64,000 nucleotides of DNA from Streptomyces roseolus (lineage in GTDB: Bacteria; Actinomycetota; Actinomycetes; Streptomycetales; Streptomycetaceae). Numbering within the stretch: the first letter of the stretch is position 1; every line of letters begins with the position of its first letter. Below, one piece after another: positions 49,333-57,711 of the stretch. The DNA lies in contig NZ_BMTV01000008.1 of assembly GCF_014649855.1 (NCBI RefSeq), forward strand, positions 203,927 to 267,926. Reading direction: 5' to 3'. The position numbers and the translations under genes were made by a program. The notes under the pieces were generated by a model, which was not told where the DNA came from, searched no databases, and was given only the letters and a program-made list of their open reading frames with translations.

Positions 49333-50451
49333 ATGGACTACTGCCACGCGTGCCGGCGGCATCTCAATGGGGCCCTCGCCTGTGCCGGGTGCGGGACTCC
49401 CGTGGAGCGGCTGCGGTACGACACCCCCCAGGCCCCGCCTCACCCCGCGCCTCACGAGGGCGCCGAGGCACCCGATCCGTACGGAGCCGGCCGGCCCTAC
49501 GCGCCGGAGGTGTACGAGGCGCGGACGTACGAGGCGCAGGCGTACGAGGCGCGGGCGTACGAGGCGCGGACGTACGCGCCGGACCCGTACGCGTCCGCCG
49601 CGGCGCCGTACGCCCCTGCCCCGGAGGCTTCCGTTCCGGAGGAGGTGTCGACGGCCGGGCCCCTGGCGCCCGAGCACGTCTACGAGCTGGACGTGGTGGT
49701 GCCGCCGAGGGCGACCGGGGGGCGGGCCGCCGGCCGGGCCGCCACGCGGCGCGAGAAGGAGCGCTCCGGGCGTTCCGGGCGGGGCCGGACGGTCGCGGTG
49801 AGCGCGCTGGGCCTCGTCCTCGCGGCCGGGTCGCTGGGCCTGGCGAAGGCGGTCCTCGAGGAGCCGGAGGAGAAGGGCGGCGCCGCGACGGCGGTGGAGG
49901 AGCTGGAGGTCACCGAGACCCCCCTGCCGCCCGAGCTGCCGACCCGGAGTCCGGGCGTCGAGGACGCCGGGGACACCGGGGAAGCTGAGGGCGGGGACCG
50001 GGCGGACGGGGCCCCGGCGGCGCCCACCTCGCCGACGGGACGCCCGCGGCGGATCAGCACGGGGACGGGCGGCGGCTCCGGCGCGGGCGCCCCGGCCGCA
50101 CCCGGAAAGGGCGGGGGTTCCGGCGACGGATCCGGTACGGGTACGGGTTCGGGCTCGGGCGCGGGGACGGGCTCCGGTACGGGGACGGGCTCCGGCACGG
50201 GCGCGGGCACCACGCCCGCCGGCCGGCCCTCCTCCGTCGCGCCCTCCTCCCCGGCGCCGTCCGTGCCGGAGGTCACCGCGGACCCGCAGGACGGGAACCC
50301 GGGCGGCACGCCGAGCGCCTCCGGCTCGCCCACCGCCCCCGCCGCGGGCGGCGCGAGCCCGTCCGCCCCGTCGAGCCCCCGGCCGACCGCGGCGACGCCG
50401 GCCCCGGAGCCCGCGGAGACCTGCACCCGCTTCCTGTGGTGGTGCGTCTAG
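49333..50451 (+). CDS. Zinc-ribbon, repeat-rich single-pass membrane protein
   Basis: This 372-aa protein has an N-terminal zinc ribbon (YCHACRR … ACAGCGTP: CxxC-x-CxxC), a 60-residue Tyr/Pro-rich stretch with four YEA[RQ][TA] repeats, a basic segment, one membrane helix (VAVSALGLVLAAGSLGLAKAV, about 156-176) and a long Gly/Ser/Thr/Pro external tail with GTGSG repeats, ending CTRFLWWCV. This is a Streptomyces-specific architecture that I recognise only as hypothetical SCO2400-like proteins. The two terminal cysteines could form a disulfide. It lies divergent from mbl, so a cell-envelope role is possible. Confidence 0.7.
   Translation: MDYCHACRRHLNGALACAGCGTPVERLRYDTPQAPPHPAPHEGAEAPDPYGAGRPYAPEVYEARTYEAQAYEARAYEARTYAPDPYASAAAPYAPAPEASVPEEVSTAGPLAPEHVYELDVVVPPRATGGRAAGRAATRREKERSGRSGRGRTVAVSALGLVLAAGSLGLAKAVLEEPEEKGGAATAVEELEVTETPLPPELPTRSPGVEDAGDTGEAEGGDRADGAPAAPTSPTGRPRRISTGTGGGSGAGAPAAPGKGGGSGDGSGTGTGSGSGAGTGSGTGTGSGTGAGTTPAGRPSSVAPSSPAPSVPEVTADPQDGNPGGTPSASGSPTAPAAGGASPSAPSSPRPTAATPAPEPAETCTRFLWWCV
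49513..49572 (+). repeat. Four 15-bp tandem coding repeats
   Basis: Four copies of TACGAGGCGCGGACG (with single-base changes in copies 2 and 3) encode YEART, YEAQA, YEARA, YEART. They lie in the cytoplasmic linker of the zinc-ribbon protein. Copy number probably varies among strains by slippage. Confidence 0.85.
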
Positions 50452-50469
50452 CGGGCCTTCCCCCGGGCC

Positions 50470-50913
50470 CTACGGCAGCTCCGTGCCGACCATGCGGCGC
50501 AGCAGGTCGCGCAGGAGGGTGCGCTCGACGGCGGTGAGCTCGCCGAGCGGTTCCCTGGCGAAGTGGAGCGAGTCGCGCAGCCGGCGGGCGGTGTCCCGGC
50601 CCTCGTCGGTGGGCGCGGCCAGCTTCACCCGGCGGTCGGCCGGGTCCGGGCGCCGCTCGACCAGGCCCCGGGACTCCAGGCGGTCGATGATCCCGGTGAC
50701 GTTGGAGGGCTCGCACTTGAGCTTCTCGGCGATCTTCCGCATCGGGGTGGGCTCCAGGGTGAGCAGCCCGAGGACGCGGGCCTGCGCGCCGGTCAGGGAG
50801 TGGGCCGCGGCGGCTTCCTCGTACTCCTGGTGGTAGCGCGCCACGACCGTGCCGATCAGCTCGACCACTTCGAGGGTCACGGGGTCGCTGTGTGAGGTGG
50901 GCATGAGCACCAT
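50470..50913 (-). CDS. MarR family transcriptional regulator
   Basis: This 147-aa winged-helix protein has MarR features: LTGAQARVLGLLTLEPTPM, recognition region AEKLKCEPSNVTGIIDRLES and the wing RRPDPADRRVKLAAPTDEG. It lacks an N-terminal OhrR-type Cys, although one Cys is present in the recognition helix region (KCEPS). It is divergent from the oxidoreductase/Ohr pair and should control that intergenic promoter. The start may be ATG 50913 or 50904. Confidence 0.88.
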   Translation of the reverse strand: MVLMPTSHSDPVTLEVVELIGTVVARYHQEYEEAAAAHSLTGAQARVLGLLTLEPTPMRKIAEKLKCEPSNVTGIIDRLESRGLVERRPDPADRRVKLAAPTDEGRDTARRLRDSLHFAREPLGELTAVERTLLRDLLRRMVGTELP

Positions 50914-50926
50914 CGTACTCCGATGC

Positions 50927-50956
50927 TTGACAACGTGAAATATTCAGGAGCATGGT
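50927..50956 (+). promoter_or_regulatory. Promoter of the oxidoreductase gene
   Basis: A consensus -35 TTGACA lies at 50927-50932, with a -10-like CATGGT at 50951-50956 (18-bp spacing). Transcription would start near 50963, which excludes the in-frame ATG at 50952 and supports translation from 51003. The site is next to the divergent MarR start, so repressor overlap is likely. Confidence 0.5.
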
Positions 50957-51002
50957 TGTTTCAGCAAGTGAAGCTTTCCTGTTCGCCCCGGAGGTCCCCC
51001 CC

Positions 51003-52022
51003 ATGACCGCACTGCCCGCCACCAGCCGCGCCTGGAACCTCGTCGCCCGCCCGCACGGCTGGCCCGCCCCCACGGACTTCGCCCTGCGCGAGACGCCGGT
51101 CGAGGCGCCCGCCGAGGGCCGGATCCTGGTGCGGAACCTCCACTTCTCGGTGGACCCGTACATGCGCGGCCGGATGAACGACGTGAAGTCCTACATCCCG
51201 CCGTTCAAGCTGGACCACCCGATGGACGGCGGCGCGGTCGGCGTCGTCGTGGCGTCGAACGCCGAGGGGTTCGCCGAGGGCGACCACGTCCTGCACGGCC
51301 TGGGCTGGCGCGAGTACGCCGACGTGCCCGCCCAGCACGCCACCAAGGTGGACCCGGAGCTCGCCCCCCTCTCCGCCTACCTCGGCGTGCTCGGCATGAC
51401 CGGCCTGACCGCCTACGCGGGCCTCTTCGAGACCGCCTCCTTCAAGGAGGGCGACGCCGTCTTCGTCTCCGGCGCGGCCGGTGCGGTCGGCAGCCAGGTC
51501 GGTCAGCTCGCCAAGCTGGGCGGCGCCTCCCGGGTCATCGGCTCGGCCGGCTCCGACGAGAAGGTGAAGTGGCTGGTCGAGGAGCTCGGCTTCGACGCCG
51601 CCTTCAACTACCGCAACGGCCCGGTCAAGGACCAGCTCCGCGAGGCCGCTCCGGACGGCATCGACGTCTACTTCGACAACGTCGGCGGCGACCACCTGGA
51701 GGCCGCCATCTCCTCGCTCAACGTGCACGGCCGCGCCGCCATCTGCGGCATGATCGCGCAGTACAACGACACGGAGCCGGTCCCCGGCCCGCGGAACATG
51801 GCGATGATCATCGGCAAGCGGCTCCGCCTCCAGGGCGTCCTGGTCGGCGACCACTACGGCCTCCAGGCGAAGTTCGTCGAGGAGGTCGGCGCCCGGCTGC
51901 GCTCCGGCGAGCTGAAGTACCGCGAGACCTTCGTCGAGGGCATCGAGAACGGCGTGGACGCCTTCCTCGGTCTGCTCCGCGGCGACAACACCGGAAAGAT
52001 GATCGTCTCACTGGACCGGTAG
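51003..52022 (+). CDS. NADP-dependent zinc-free medium-chain oxidoreductase
   Basis: This 339-aa protein is of the leukotriene B4 dehydrogenase/2-alkenal reductase type. NLHFSVDPYMRGRM is the family signature, the cofactor loop is VSGAAGAVGSQVGQLAKLGG, and IDVYFDNVGGDHLEAAI and ICGMIAQYN follow. No zinc-ligand cysteines are present. It reduces alpha,beta-unsaturated aldehydes or ketones, such as lipid-peroxidation products. Start 51003 has GGAGG eight to ten bases upstream. The Ohr paralogue follows 64 bp on, giving a small oxidative-damage unit under the divergent MarR regulator. Confidence 0.88.
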   Translation: MTALPATSRAWNLVARPHGWPAPTDFALRETPVEAPAEGRILVRNLHFSVDPYMRGRMNDVKSYIPPFKLDHPMDGGAVGVVVASNAEGFAEGDHVLHGLGWREYADVPAQHATKVDPELAPLSAYLGVLGMTGLTAYAGLFETASFKEGDAVFVSGAAGAVGSQVGQLAKLGGASRVIGSAGSDEKVKWLVEELGFDAAFNYRNGPVKDQLREAAPDGIDVYFDNVGGDHLEAAISSLNVHGRAAICGMIAQYNDTEPVPGPRNMAMIIGKRLRLQGVLVGDHYGLQAKFVEEVGARLRSGELKYRETFVEGIENGVDAFLGLLRGDNTGKMIVSLDR

Positions 52023-52086
52023 TCTGCCCTCAGCCGTCGCGATCGTGGGCGCGAGTCGAGACGGGGAGAAGAAGGTAGAAACCAGC

Positions 52087-52509
52087 ATGTCCATCCAGCA
52101 CTCCGACGTTCTCTACACCGCCGTCGCCACCGCGGAGAACGGCCGCGACGGCCGTGTCGCCACCGACGACGGCCGACTCGACGTCGTCGTCAACCCGCCC
52201 AAGGCCATGGGCGGCTCCGGCGAGGGCACCAACCCCGAGCAGCTCTTCGCGGCCGGCTACAGCGCCTGCTTCCAGGGCGCCCTCGGCGTCGTGGCGCGGA
52301 ACGAGAACGCGGACATCTCCGGCTCGACGGTCACCGCCGAGGTCGGCATCGGCAAGAACGACGACGGCTTCGGCATCATCGTCAAGATCTCGGCCTCCAT
52401 CCCGAACGTGGACGCCGAGACCGCCAAGAGCCTGATCGAGAAGGCCCACCAGGTCTGCCCGTACTCCAAGGCGACCCGCGGCAACATCACGGTCGAGCTC
52501 GCGGTCTGA
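52087..52509 (+). CDS. Ohr family organic hydroperoxide reductase (second copy)
   Basis: This 140-aa OsmC/Ohr peroxidase has Cys61 (GYSACFQGAL) and Cys124 (QVCPYSKATRGN). It is clearly paralogous to the Ohr at 36.9 kb, with the same GTNPEQLFAAGY and CPYSKATRGNITV segments but a different N-terminus (MSIQHSDVLYTAVATAENG). It is downstream of an alkenal reductase, consistent with clearing lipid peroxides and their aldehyde products together. The ATG is preceded by only a weak purine-rich site (GGGGAGAAG further up). Confidence 0.92.
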   Translation: MSIQHSDVLYTAVATAENGRDGRVATDDGRLDVVVNPPKAMGGSGEGTNPEQLFAAGYSACFQGALGVVARNENADISGSTVTAEVGIGKNDDGFGIIVKISASIPNVDAETAKSLIEKAHQVCPYSKATRGNITVELAV

Positions 52510-52562
52510 CCCGTACCGCACGTCCGTGCGGAGCCGGTGACCCGCCCCGATAGGCTGCGCGC

Positions 52563-53390
52563 ATGCGCGATTTCGGGGCGGGTTTCGGTTATCTGGTCAA
52601 GGGCCAGAAGTGGGTGGTGCGGCACGGGCGCCAGTTCGGCTTCGGACTGCTGCCCGGTCTGGTGACGCTCGTGCTGTACGCCGGCGCCCTGGTCGGTCTC
52701 GGCTACGGCGCGGACGACCTGGTGACCTGGGCGACGCCCTTCGCCGACGACTGGTCCTCCCCGTGGCTCGGCCTCCTCCGCGACGGCCTGACGGCGCTCG
52801 TCTTCGTCTTCGGCCTCTTCCTCGCGGTCATCACCTTCACCGCCGTCACCCTCCTCGTCGGCCAGCCCTTCTACGAGTCCCTCTCCGAGGACGTCGACCG
52901 CGACCAGGGCGGCGAGGTCCCCGAATCAGGGCTGCCGCTCTGGCGCGAGCTGTGGATCTCCGCCCGCGACAGCCTGCGGATCGTCCTCCGGGTCGCCTTC
53001 TACGGCGTCCTCCTCTTCGCCTGCGGCTTCATCCCCGTCGTCGGCCAGACCGTCGTGCCCGCGCTCGGCTTCTGCGTCTCCGGCTTCTTCCTCGCCGAGG
53101 AACTGACCGCCGTCGCCCTCCAGCGCCGGGGCGTCGAACTCAAGGAGCGCCTGCCGCTGCTGCGCTCCCGCCGGGGCATGGCGCTGGGCTTCGGCGTCCC
53201 GCTCACCCTCGCCTTCCTCGTCCCCTTCGTGGCCGTCTTCCTGATGCCCGGCGCCGTCGCCGGCGCCACCCTCATGGCCCGTGACCTGCGCGGCGAGCCG
53301 AGCGGCGGGGACACCGCGAAGAACGACCAAGAAGGCGGCAACCTTTTCTCCCCGGGCGGCGACCAGGGGGTGCACCACAACCCCCACTGA
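52563..53390 (+). CDS. EI24 domain membrane protein
   Basis: This 275-aa integral membrane protein is of the EI24/CysZ-like family: an N-terminal FGAGFGYLVKGQKWVVRHG, about four hydrophobic regions (including LLPGLVTLVLYAGALVGLGY, FVFGLFLAVITFTAVTLLVG and FYGVLLFACGFIPVVGQ), and the conserved PFYESLSEDVDR loop. Its function in actinomycetes is unknown; related CysZ takes up sulfate. A TAGGCT -10 at 52551-52556 lies six bases before the ATG, so the mRNA is probably leaderless. The pectate lyase gene follows 11 bp later. Confidence 0.85.
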   Translation: MRDFGAGFGYLVKGQKWVVRHGRQFGFGLLPGLVTLVLYAGALVGLGYGADDLVTWATPFADDWSSPWLGLLRDGLTALVFVFGLFLAVITFTAVTLLVGQPFYESLSEDVDRDQGGEVPESGLPLWRELWISARDSLRIVLRVAFYGVLLFACGFIPVVGQTVVPALGFCVSGFFLAEELTAVALQRRGVELKERLPLLRSRRGMALGFGVPLTLAFLVPFVAVFLMPGAVAGATLMARDLRGEPSGGDTAKNDQEGGNLFSPGGDQGVHHNPH

Positions 53391-53401
53391 GGAAGAGAAC
53401 C

Positions 53402-54223
53402 ATGACGTCACACAAGCGCAGGACGGGCCGCCGCAGGGCGCTCGTCGGCGGCCTGGCCGCGTTCGGAGCCACCGGCGCGGCCCTCGTCACGACCAGCCTG
53501 CTCGCCCCCGCGGGCGCCGCCCCGGCCGCCGCCCCCGCCTGGCCGACGGCCAAGGGCGACAAGCCGGTCGCCCGGACGATCGAGGTCTCCGGCACCTACG
53601 ACGGCAAGCTGAAGCGCTTCTCCGGCACCGGCGAGCTCGGCTCCGGCGACCAGGGCGAGAGCCAGAAGCCGCTCTTCGTCCTCGCGGACGGCGCCGTCCT
53701 CAAGAACGTCGTGCTCGGCACCCCCGCCGCCGACGGCGTGCACTGCCTCGGCAGCTGCACCCTCCAGAACGTCTGGTGGGAGAACGTCGGCGAGGACGCC
53801 GCCACCTTCAAGGGGACCTCGGCCGGCGCCGTCTACTCGGTGTACGGCGGCGGCGCCAAGGGCGCCTCCGACAAGGTCTTCCAGTTCAACGGTGCCGGCA
53901 AGCTCGTCGTGACCAAGTTCCAGGTCTCCGACTTCGGCAAGCTCGTCCGCTCCTGCGGCAACTGCAAGAAGCAGTACAAGCGCACGATCATCGTCAACGA
54001 CGTCGACGTCACCGTCCCCGGGAAGTCGCTGGTCGGCGTCAACGCCAACTACGGCGACACCGCCTCCCTGCGGAACGTCCGCATCCACGGCGACGCCAAG
54101 AAGAAGATCAAGCCCTGTACCCGCTTCACCGGCAACGACACCGGCAAGGAGCCCAAGGAGACCGGCTCCGGCCCCGACGGCACCACCTGCCGCTACACGG
54201 CCTCCGACGTCACCTACGACTAG
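53402..54223 (+). CDS. Secreted pectate lyase (PL3 family)
   Basis: This 273-aa protein begins with a twin-arginine-like basic start (KRRTGRRRALVGGLAAFG) and signal peptide to about residue 42, and ends in a right-handed beta-helix. FVLADGAVLKNVVLGTPAADG, GVHCLGSCTLQNVWWENVGED and FQFNGAGKLVVTKFQVSDFGK match PL3 pectate lyases. Four or more cysteines (HCLGSC, CGNC, C near the end) are typical. It cleaves de-esterified pectin by beta-elimination, using calcium. The catalytic Lys/Arg lie in the QYKRTIIVNDV region. Confidence 0.88.
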   Translation: MTSHKRRTGRRRALVGGLAAFGATGAALVTTSLLAPAGAAPAAAPAWPTAKGDKPVARTIEVSGTYDGKLKRFSGTGELGSGDQGESQKPLFVLADGAVLKNVVLGTPAADGVHCLGSCTLQNVWWENVGEDAATFKGTSAGAVYSVYGGGAKGASDKVFQFNGAGKLVVTKFQVSDFGKLVRSCGNCKKQYKRTIIVNDVDVTVPGKSLVGVNANYGDTASLRNVRIHGDAKKKIKPCTRFTGNDTGKEPKETGSGPDGTTCRYTASDVTYD

Positions 54224-54261
54224 ACGTCGCCCGCCCCCGGGGGCACGGGCCTCCGGGCCGG

Positions 54262-55227
54262 TCACCCCGCCGTCAGGACCGGATGCAGTTCCGGCCTGGC
54301 GGCCCACCACTCCTGGTGGAAGCCGTTGTTGGCGACGTCCGCCAGGTACGCCTCCGCGGCCGCCCGGTACAGCAGCTCCGCGTGCCGGGCGGAGACGGCC
54401 GCGCGGTTCCAGGCGAGGCGGATGCGGCCGGTGACCGGGTCGCCCTCCAGCGGGCGCAGGACCGTGCCCTCGGTCGGCGGCGCGGTCGGCTGGCTCAGCG
54501 AGATCGCGCGGCCCGAGGCGATCAGGTCGTAGTGGATCTTCCGGTCGGCGACCCGGTGCCGCAGGGACGGCGTGAAGCCGGCCCGCTCGCAGGCGGCGAC
54601 CAGCGCCTCCGGGCCGCCGTCGTCGTCCTCGACCAGCGTCATCCAGGACTCGTCCGCCAGCTCGGCCAGCGCGATCCGCTCCTTCGCGGCCAGCGGGTGG
54701 TCCGCCGACAGCCGCACGCAGAACGGTTCCTTCGCGATCAGCGTCCGGGCCGTCGTGCCCTCCGGCAACGGCACCTCGTGGTCGTTGACCTCGCCGTACA
54801 GCACCGCGTCGTAGCGGCCCGCGCCCAGCTGCCGGGTGAGCGTCGTCGCCGACTGCTCGACCGTCACCGCGATCTCCCGCCCCGCCACGACCTGTTCGAG
54901 CCCGACGAGCAGCCGGTCCACCAGGACCAGCAGGATGCAGCCGAGCCGCAGCGGCGTCGACGGGTCGGCGGCCCGCGCCCCCGCCGCCAGCGCGTCCATC
55001 TCGCCGAGCACGAGCCGCGCCTTCGACAGGACGAACTCGCCCAGCGGAGTGGGCTCCACACCCCGCCGCCCGCGCAGGAAGAGCTCCCCGCCCGCGACCC
55101 GCTCGATCCGCCGCAGCTGCGCCGAGAGCGCCGGCTGGGAGATGCCGAGGCGCTGCGCCGCGCGGCCCAGGCTTCCCGCCTCCGCAATCCGGCAGACGGC
55201 TTCCAGATGCCTCAACTCCAGCTGCAT
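54262..55227 (-). CDS. LysR family transcriptional regulator
   Basis: This 321-aa protein has an N-terminal winged helix: LRHLEAVCRIAEAGSLGRAAQRLGISQPALSAQLRRIER (split: LRHLEAVCRIAEAGSLGRAA; QRLGISQPALSAQLRRIER), then the LysR substrate domain. It is divergent from the M4 metalloprotease, with a dyad CATAA-N8-TTATG in between, like the SnpR/SnpA-type arrangement in which a LysR protein activates a secreted protease. The start MQLELRHLEAV at 55227 fits family length; the upstream in-frame ATG would lie in the operator. Confidence 0.9.
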   Translation of the reverse strand: MQLELRHLEAVCRIAEAGSLGRAAQRLGISQPALSAQLRRIERVAGGELFLRGRRGVEPTPLGEFVLSKARLVLGEMDALAAGARAADPSTPLRLGCILLVLVDRLLVGLEQVVAGREIAVTVEQSATTLTRQLGAGRYDAVLYGEVNDHEVPLPEGTTARTLIAKEPFCVRLSADHPLAAKERIALAELADESWMTLVEDDDGGPEALVAACERAGFTPSLRHRVADRKIHYDLIASGRAISLSQPTAPPTEGTVLRPLEGDPVTGRIRLAWNRAAVSARHAELLYRAAAEAYLADVANNGFHQEWWAARPELHPVLTAG

Positions 55228-55260
55228 TTCAGCAGCGTACGCAGCACCGCCCGGCCGCAC

Positions 55261-55278
55261 CATAACCCGCGTCTTATG
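55261..55278. promoter_or_regulatory. LysR-type operator, CATAA-N8-TTATG
   Basis: A perfect 5-bp dyad, CATAACCCGCGTCTTATG, lies 34 bp upstream of the LysR start and 87 bp upstream of the protease start. It is AT-richer than its surroundings and of the size bound by LysR dimers, so it probably serves autoregulation and protease activation. Confidence 0.65.
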
Positions 55279-55364
55279 CCCGGTGGGATGTCCCGAACAC
55301 GCCATGTCCACGCCCATACTCGGCGCGACGATCCGACCTCCCCCACCCTGAACGGAGCACGACG

Positions 55365-57554
55365 TTGCACCCCACCAGACTCACGGCGGCCGTGGCCGCC
55401 CTGGCGCTCTCGGCGAGCCTCGCGACCGCCCTCGCCTCCACCGCCTCCGCCGCTCCCCAGGCGCAGCCGGCCCCGCCGGGCCAGGGCAGGTCCCTGGCCC
55501 TGGCGGCCGCGGACACGGCCGCCGCCAGCGGCCTCGACGAGCTGCGGCACGGCGCCGACGAGGACCTCGTCCGGACGTCCGTCACCCCGTGGGCGAACGG
55601 CCTCTACTACGCCGCCTACCAGCGGACGTACAAGGGCCTCCCGGTCCACGGCGGCGGCGACGGCGTCGTCCTGGCCGACTCCACCGGCAAGGTCCGCGAC
55701 GTGAGCGGCAGCGCCGCCCCGGCCATCGAGGTCTCCACCAGCGCCAGGGTGACCGCCGAGAAGGCCCTCGCCACCGCGCGCGGCCAACTGGCCGCCGTGG
55801 AGAGCGCGAGCACCCCCGAACTGACCGTGCTCCTCAAGGGCGGCAAGCCCGTCCTCGCCTGGCACACCCTCGTCGTCGGCACCACCGCCGCGGACCTCCC
55901 GAGCTCGCTCGACACCTACGTCGACGCCCGCACCGGCAAGGTCGCCCGGGCCACCGACAAGGTCATGCACGCCGAGGGCCGCGGCTACCACAACGGCAAC
56001 GTCACCATCGACACCGCCGCCTCCTCCATGACCGACACCAGCCGCGGCGGCTTCAAGTGCGGCGGCCAGAACGGCAGCGCGTACACCGGCTCCTCCCCGT
56101 GGGGCAACGGCGGCGCCAACGACCTCGTCACCGCCTGCGTCGACATCATGTACGCCGCCCAGCGCGAGTCGGACATGCTCAAGGAGTGGTTCGGCTACAA
56201 CGGCATCGACGGACGGGGCGGCATGGTCCCGGCCCGCGCCGGACTCACCCAGGTCAACGCGTACTACGACGGTACGAAGACCACCTACGGGCGCAACCAG
56301 AACGGCACCAACCAGCTCACCGGCATCGACGTCGTGGCCCACGAGTACGGCCACGAGATCTTCGACCGCACCCCGGGCTCGGCCGGCTCGTCCAACGAGA
56401 ACGGCGGCATGAACGAGTCCACCGGCGACATCTTCGGCGCGCTCACCGAGCACTACGCGAACAACCCGAACGACACCCCGGACTACACGGTCGGCGAGGA
56501 GCTCAACTTCACCGGCAACAACCAGCCGATCCGCAACATGTACAACCCCTCGCTCATCAACAACGACCCCAACTGCTACCCGCAGCTGACCTCCGGCACC
56601 GAGGTGCACGCCGCGGCCGGCCCGCAGAACCACTGGTTCTACCTCCTCGCCGAGGGCTCGAACCCGGGCGGCGGCAAGCCCAGCAGCCCGATATGTTCCG
56701 GCGGCCCGTCCTCCGTCACCGGCATCGGCATCCAGAAGGCCGGCAAGATCTTCATGGGCGCCCTGCTGATGAAGACGTCCTCCTGGAACCACCCCGCGGC
56801 CCGCCGCGCCACCCTCACCACCGCCAAGAACACCTACGGCGCGACCGAGTGCAACGCGGTGAAGGCGGCCTGGAACGCGGTCGGCGTCCCCGCCCAGTCC
56901 GGCGAGACCGACTGCGGCGGCACCTCCACCCCGGACTTCTCGCTCTCCCTGAACCCGTCCTCGGGCTCGGCCCAGCCGGACACCCAGGTCACCGCCACCG
57001 TCAACACCAGCACCACCGGCGGCGCCGCGCAGACGGTCCAGCTCTCCGCGAGCGGCGCGCCCGACGGCGTCGGCGTCTCCTTCAGCCCCTCCTCCGTCAC
57101 CTCGGGGAACTCCTCGACGATGACCCTCAAGGTCGCCCCCGGCACCCCGAACGGCACCTACCCGATCACCGTCACCGGTACGGGCTCCGCCACCCACACC
57201 GTCACCTACCAGCTGACCGTCGGCACCACGACCCCGCCGACCGGCTGTGACGGCACCGAGTACACCTACCGGGGCACGCTGACCTCCGGCCAGGCCGCCG
57301 CGCAGCCGGACGGCTCGTACTACTACGCGGCGAGCGCCGGCAGCCACGTCGGCTGCCTGCGCGGCCCGGCCGGCACGGACTTCGACCTCTACCTCCAGAA
57401 GTGGAACGGCGCGGCCTGGGCGGACGTGGCCGTCGGCGGCACCGCCGGCGCCGACGAGGACACCCGCTACTACGGCACCGCGGGCTACTACCGCTACGTC
57501 GTGCACGCCTACAGCGGCTCCGGCGCCTACACGCTGGGCCTGAGCGCCCCGTAA
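55365..57554 (+). CDS. Secreted M4 (thermolysin-like) metalloprotease with C-terminal PPC domain
   Basis: This 729-aa protein has a signal peptide (AAVAALALSASLATALAST), an FTP/PepSY-type propeptide (about 40-200), and an M4 catalytic domain with zinc motif VAHEYGHEIFD near residue 325 and the third ligand in NESTGDIFGAL. HAAAGPQNHWFYLLAEG gives the catalytic His. A beta-sandwich linker follows (about 520-620), then a PPC domain to the end. It is an extracellular neutral protease, divergently adjacent to its likely LysR activator. The start is TTG at 55365, preceded by GGAG. A strong terminator lies downstream. Confidence 0.93.
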   Translation: MHPTRLTAAVAALALSASLATALASTASAAPQAQPAPPGQGRSLALAAADTAAASGLDELRHGADEDLVRTSVTPWANGLYYAAYQRTYKGLPVHGGGDGVVLADSTGKVRDVSGSAAPAIEVSTSARVTAEKALATARGQLAAVESASTPELTVLLKGGKPVLAWHTLVVGTTAADLPSSLDTYVDARTGKVARATDKVMHAEGRGYHNGNVTIDTAASSMTDTSRGGFKCGGQNGSAYTGSSPWGNGGANDLVTACVDIMYAAQRESDMLKEWFGYNGIDGRGGMVPARAGLTQVNAYYDGTKTTYGRNQNGTNQLTGIDVVAHEYGHEIFDRTPGSAGSSNENGGMNESTGDIFGALTEHYANNPNDTPDYTVGEELNFTGNNQPIRNMYNPSLINNDPNCYPQLTSGTEVHAAAGPQNHWFYLLAEGSNPGGGKPSSPICSGGPSSVTGIGIQKAGKIFMGALLMKTSSWNHPAARRATLTTAKNTYGATECNAVKAAWNAVGVPAQSGETDCGGTSTPDFSLSLNPSSGSAQPDTQVTATVNTSTTGGAAQTVQLSASGAPDGVGVSFSPSSVTSGNSSTMTLKVAPGTPNGTYPITVTGTGSATHTVTYQLTVGTTTPPTGCDGTEYTYRGTLTSGQAAAQPDGSYYYAASAGSHVGCLRGPAGTDFDLYLQKWNGAAWADVAVGGTAGADEDTRYYGTAGYYRYVVHAYSGSGAYTLGLSAP

Positions 57555-57648
57555 GGGCCGACGAGCGCCCCGGGGCGGGGGTCTTCCGACCCCGGCCCCC
57601 GGGCGGGAGGCCGTGCGACGGACCGGGGGTTCCGCCGTACGGCCCCCC

Positions 57649-57685
57649 GGGCCGGGCCGCCGTACGTCCCACGGCGGCCCGGCCC
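57649..57685. terminator. Terminator between convergent M4 protease and CN-hydrolase genes
   Basis: A 15-bp perfect stem (arm GGGCCGGGCCGCCGT, 7-nt loop) is followed by CTTCCC. A second weaker hairpin GGGGTC-TTCC-GACCCC lies at 57578-57593. Together they separate two convergent genes. Confidence 0.8.
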
Positions 57686-57711
57686 CTTCCCGTACGCCTC
57701 CCTCCGGCGGG

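Noticed and set aside
49513..49572. Possible CRISPR-like array
   Set aside because: The 15-bp units are contiguous with no spacers, in frame, and encode a regular YEA[RQ][TA] peptide repeat.
50952..51002. N-terminal extension of the alkenal reductase from ATG 50952
   Set aside because: That ATG lies inside the probable -10 region of a promoter with a consensus TTGACA. The 51003 start has GGAGG and better family fit.
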